From CAIVAT01 sp037141055 (GTDB lineage Bacteria; Bacteroidota; Bacteroidia; Bacteroidales; FEN-979), in NCBI GenBank assembly GCA_037141055.1, contig JBAXDH010000062.1, positions 1 to 22,515 on the forward strand: a DNA stretch of 22,515 nucleotides. Reading direction: 5' to 3'. A program made the translations under genes and the position numbers. The number at the start of each line of letters is the position of its first letter. The stretch's first letter is position 1. This document shows positions 21,781-22,515 of the stretch, one piece after another. The notes beneath the pieces are model-generated. The model did not search any database. It saw only the letters and a list, made by a program, of their open reading frames with translations, and had not been told where the DNA came from.

Positions 21781-22515
21781 ATGATTACAGTCTCAAACCT
21801 GGGGATCCAGTTTGGCAAACGCATCCTGTTCCAGGATGTGAACATGGTGTTCAATCCCGGTAACTGCTACGGGATCATCGGGGCCAATGGTGCCGGGAAA
21901 TCCACTTTCCTGAAAATGCTCTACGGAGAGATGGACAATACCAAAGGATCCGTAACTTTCGGTCCGGGAGAGCGGTTGTCGGTGTTGAAACAGAGCCACA
22001 CGGAGTTTGACGAATTTCCGGTCATCACCACCGTGCTGATGGGACATTCCGAACTTTGGGCCATCATGAATGAAAAGGATTCCCTCTATGCGAAGGCTGA
22101 CTTTTCTGAGGCAGATGGAAACCGGGCTTCAGAACTGGAGGAAAAATTTGCCGCCATGGATGGCTGGAATGCCGAAAGCAGTGCTGCAAGCCTTTTAAGC
22201 GGACTGGGAATCAAAGAGGATCTCCATAATAAATTGATGCGGGAACTCAATGGCAGGGACAAAGTGAAAGTACTCCTTGCCCAGGCTCTTTTCGGCAAAC
22301 CGGACAACCTGCTACTCGATGAACCCACCAACGACCTCGACCTTGAAACCGTGAACTGGCTGGAGGGCTATCTTGCCAACTTCGAAAACACCGTACTGGT
22401 TGTTTCGCACGACCGGCATTTCCTCGACTCCATCTGTACCCACATCGTCGATATCGATTTCGGACGGGTTCAACAGTTTCCGGGAAATTACAGTTTCTGG
22501 TACGAATCGAGCCAG
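21781..22515 (+). CDS. ybiT: ABC-F family ATPase, YbiT-like (3' end outside window)
   Basis: The first 245 codons of a soluble, duplicated ABC ATPase of the ABC-F class run open to the window end. ABC-F proteins bind the ribosome and resolve stalled or drug-bound states rather than transport. Domain 1 is complete: Walker A GANGAGKST (about 39-47), Walker B NLLLDEPTNDLD and the H-loop VVSHDRHFLDS. The signature region reads ELNGRDKVKVLLAQALFG in place of LSGGQ. From memory, E. coli YbiT is similarly non-canonical here (a PGWKLRVLLAQALF-type sequence), which is part of the reason for the YbiT-like call. The linker and second domain lie beyond the window, so the subfamily is provisional. Confidence 0.85.
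   Translation, partial: MITVSNLGIQFGKRILFQDVNMVFNPGNCYGIIGANGAGKSTFLKMLYGEMDNTKGSVTFGPGERLSVLKQSHTEFDEFPVITTVLMGHSELWAIMNEKDSLYAKADFSEADGNRASELEEKFAAMDGWNAESSAASLLSGLGIKEDLHNKLMRELNGRDKVKVLLAQALFGKPDNLLLDEPTNDLDLETVNWLEGYLANFENTVLVVSHDRHFLDSICTHIVDIDFGRVQQFPGNYSFWYESSQ

Noticed and set aside
22231..22284. Degenerate ABC signature as evidence that the ABC-F gene is dead
   Set aside because: Walker A, Walker B and the H-loop are intact, the frame is open, and the YbiT-type first domain is, from memory, naturally non-canonical at this motif.
1..22515. tRNA, rRNA, prophage or defence-system genes
   Set aside because: No tRNA-like cloverleaf, rRNA sequence, integrase, phage structural gene or recognised defence gene was found on reading both strands.

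Overview
This window looks like a Bacteroidota chromosome, probably a Bacteroidales-type anaerobe or facultative anaerobe. The evidence is a type IX secretion (T9SS) sorting-domain remnant, a FISUMP lipoprotein, a fragment of a gliding-motility-type surface protein, several promoters of the TTG-N19-21-TAnnTTTG type, and few strong Shine-Dalgarno sites. A glycyl radical enzyme with its activase argues for anaerobic metabolism. All calls come from reading the sequence; no database search was run.

Region 1 (1-5760, + strand) is dense housekeeping DNA. It holds the 3' part of a GH38-type alpha-mannosidase, recX, prfB with the classical programmed +1 frameshift, an ArsC/Spx-fold protein and fumC. 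Region 2 (5801-10415, - strand) is membrane and envelope related: a GT39-type glycosyltransferase, an Nramp metal transporter, a DUF4136-like lipoprotein with a Gly/Tyr 5-residue repeat, and a TauE/SafE permease. Region 3 (10466-11232, + strand) is a PadR-type regulator and a small membrane protein with a clear promoter and a candidate operator. Region 4 (11254-13787, - strand) holds a PhzF-family protein and a two-gene operon of a b-type cytochrome and a CDF zinc-type transporter, ending in a strong hairpin.

Region 5 (13981-21621) is different: a zone of gene decay. It has an acyltransferase with an internal deletion, a frameshifted and truncated surface protein, a C-terminal remnant of a chagasin-type (I42) cysteine protease inhibitor, a lipoprotein cut off at a repeat, and a frameshifted T9SS sorting domain. 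Intact in its middle are a DUF2442 gene, a glycyl radical enzyme that matches trans-4-hydroxy-L-proline dehydratase (HypD) residue for residue at the active site, and its radical-SAM activase. A family of repeats starting AGTTCTCGCAGATT abuts the ends of three genes here, and two copies face each other as a long inverted repeat between the dehydratase and its activase. Region 6 (21781-end, + strand) is the start of an ABC-F (YbiT-like) ATPase.

The most distinctive content is the hydroxyproline dehydratase pair with its repeat-built intergenic hairpin, set in an eroding neighbourhood. I did not find a defence island, CRISPR array, tRNA, rRNA, prophage or transposase gene.
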